This document shows, one piece after another, positions 63,161-64,000 of a stretch of DNA of 64,000 nt. Position 1 is the stretch's first letter. The number at the start of each line of letters is the position of its first letter. Under the pieces are notes generated by a model. That model had not been told where the DNA came from, searched no databases, and saw only the letters and a list, made by a program, of their open reading frames with translations. The stretch is taken from assembly GCF_013347965.1 (NCBI RefSeq), contig NZ_CP048810.1, positions 4,091,501 through 4,155,500 on the forward strand, in the 5' to 3' direction. Both the position numbers and the translations under genes were made by a program. Origin of the DNA: Pseudomonas bijieensis. Its GTDB lineage: Bacteria > Pseudomonadota > Gammaproteobacteria > Pseudomonadales > Pseudomonadaceae.

Positions 63161-64000
63161 ATGTATGACGCCCTGGGTGACCTGTCTCTGGAACTGTTCC
63201 GCGCCTTTGAAGCCGCGGCGCGCCAGCAAAGCTTCACGGCGGCGGCGATTGAGCTGGGCACCACGCAACCGGCCATCAGCCAACAGATCAAACGCCTGGA
63301 AGAACAACTGGGTACGCGGCTGTTCGACCGCATCTACCGCGGCATCGAACTGACCGAGGCCGGGACGATCCTGTTCGAGCAGGTACAGGCCGGCTTGCAG
63401 AGCATCGATGCCGGGTTGAGCGCGATCACCGCCCAGCATCAACACGAAGTGCTGCAAGTCGCCACGGACTTCGCGTTCGCCGCCTATTGGCTGATGCCGC
63501 GCCTGCATCGCTTTCACGCGGCCAACCCGCAGGTGGACGTCAGCCTGGTGACCAGCGAGCGCAACCACAACATGCTCCGGACCGATATCGACGTTGCCGT
63601 GCTATTCGGCGATGGTCGCTTCAAACAAGGCGAAAGTCGCTGGCTGTTCAGCGAAGAAGTCTTTCCCGTGTGTAGCCCGCTGCTGCTCAAGGAACGCCCT
63701 CTGCCCTTGCCTGCCCAGGCCTTGGCGGAATTTCCGTTGCTGCACCTGCGCGCGGGCAACAGCAGCAGTTGGTTCGATTGGAGTGGCGTATTTCGCGAGC
63801 TGGGCATCACTTCACCGCCGGCGCCAGGGCAGTTGCGCTTCGATAACTACACGCTGCTGATCCAGGCGGCGATTGGCGGCCAGGGCGTGGCCATCGGCTG
63901 GCGTCACCTTGTGGATAACTTATTGGCACAGGGGCTGCTGTGTCGTCCGATCGCTGAAACGGTGCTGTCGCGGCTGGGGTATTACGTGGTCCTGCCCCAG
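63161..64000 (+). CDS. LysR-family regulator of choline sulfate use (partial, 3' end outside)
   Basis: The first 280 codons, open to the window end. ATG 63161 begins MYDALGDLSLELFRAFEAAA, followed by the helix-turn-helix SFTAAAIELGTTQPAISQQI and RLEEQLGTRLFDRIYRGIEL, then the effector domain (VLQVATDFAFAAYWLMPRLH; AAIGGQGVAIGWRHLVDNLL). Divergent placement from betC across 114 bp indicates that it controls betC-choX, as GcvA-like LysR proteins do in other choline-sulfate loci. AGGATAA occurs twice (63133, 63145) just upstream of the start. Confidence 0.88.
   Translation, partial: MYDALGDLSLELFRAFEAAARQQSFTAAAIELGTTQPAISQQIKRLEEQLGTRLFDRIYRGIELTEAGTILFEQVQAGLQSIDAGLSAITAQHQHEVLQVATDFAFAAYWLMPRLHRFHAANPQVDVSLVTSERNHNMLRTDIDVAVLFGDGRFKQGESRWLFSEEVFPVCSPLLLKERPLPLPAQALAEFPLLHLRAGNSSSWFDWSGVFRELGITSPPAPGQLRFDNYTLLIQAAIGGQGVAIGWRHLVDNLLAQGLLCRPIAETVLSRLGYYVVLPQ

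Overview
The window is a high-GC gammaproteobacterial chromosome segment that looks like Pseudomonas, most probably the P. fluorescens complex. The evidence is gene order: pycA-pycB with a divergent LysR gene, the aa3 oxidase cluster coxB-coxA-ctaG-coxC-(DUF2909)-surf1-ctaA-ctaB-sco, the block TPR gene-trkA-rsmB-fmt-def / lysM-dprA-tsaC / qor / hemF-aroE, and betC-choX with a divergent LysR gene. Intergenic gaps are full of Pseudomonas-type REP doublets of two sequence classes. Names and orthologies come from reading motifs and remembered gene order; no database search was run.

Layout. 1-5.8 kb: the tail of a GNAT acetyltransferase and a 1791-residue toxin-like protein with an embedded OTU-type cysteine protease motif. 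6-8.6 kb: homocysteine S-methyltransferase divergent from an amino-acid ABC binding protein and permease that have no ATPase gene beside them. 9.3-11.3 kb: an autotransporter. 11.3-17 kb: two-subunit pyruvate carboxylase, its LysR regulator, a small conserved ORF and an RpiR regulator with a perfect palindromic operator. 17.4-28.2 kb: an orphan small protein, a PAS-GGDEF-EAL protein, UvrD, a Tim44-like protein, an SMI1/KNR4 protein, a CPA2 antiporter, an acyl-CoA thioesterase and a conserved hypothetical protein. 28.5-37.2 kb: cytochrome aa3 oxidase structural genes interleaved with copper delivery (Cox11, Sco), SURF1 and haem O/A synthesis.

37.3-47.7 kb is an accessory island. Two near-identical DUF6124 genes (37746-38108 and 44236-44598) each follow a leader with the architecture of phage P1 C4 / P4 CI antisense RNAs: a long helix, two antisense loops, and matching target boxes both upstream and downstream, the last one lying on the ribosome-binding site. 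The two copies covary in the helix and carry different but internally matched b boxes. Between them sit an AT-rich AAA ATPase-HNH nuclease pair (candidate Septu-like defence system), a DUF2459 lipoprotein and a Fur-box-preceded TonB receptor. After the second copy come a NADAR protein, a DUF1963 protein, an unknown protein and two small paralogues. Palindromic elements of a GGGACAG...CTGTCCC type follow most of these accessory genes.

47.8-58.7 kb returns to core genes (K+ uptake, rRNA methylation, initiator tRNA formylation, deformylation, DNA uptake processing, t6A synthesis, quinone reductase, haem and shikimate pathways). 58.9-64 kb encodes choline-O-sulfate use: LysR regulator (cut by the window end), choline sulfatase BetC, choline-binding protein ChoX and a SulP transporter.
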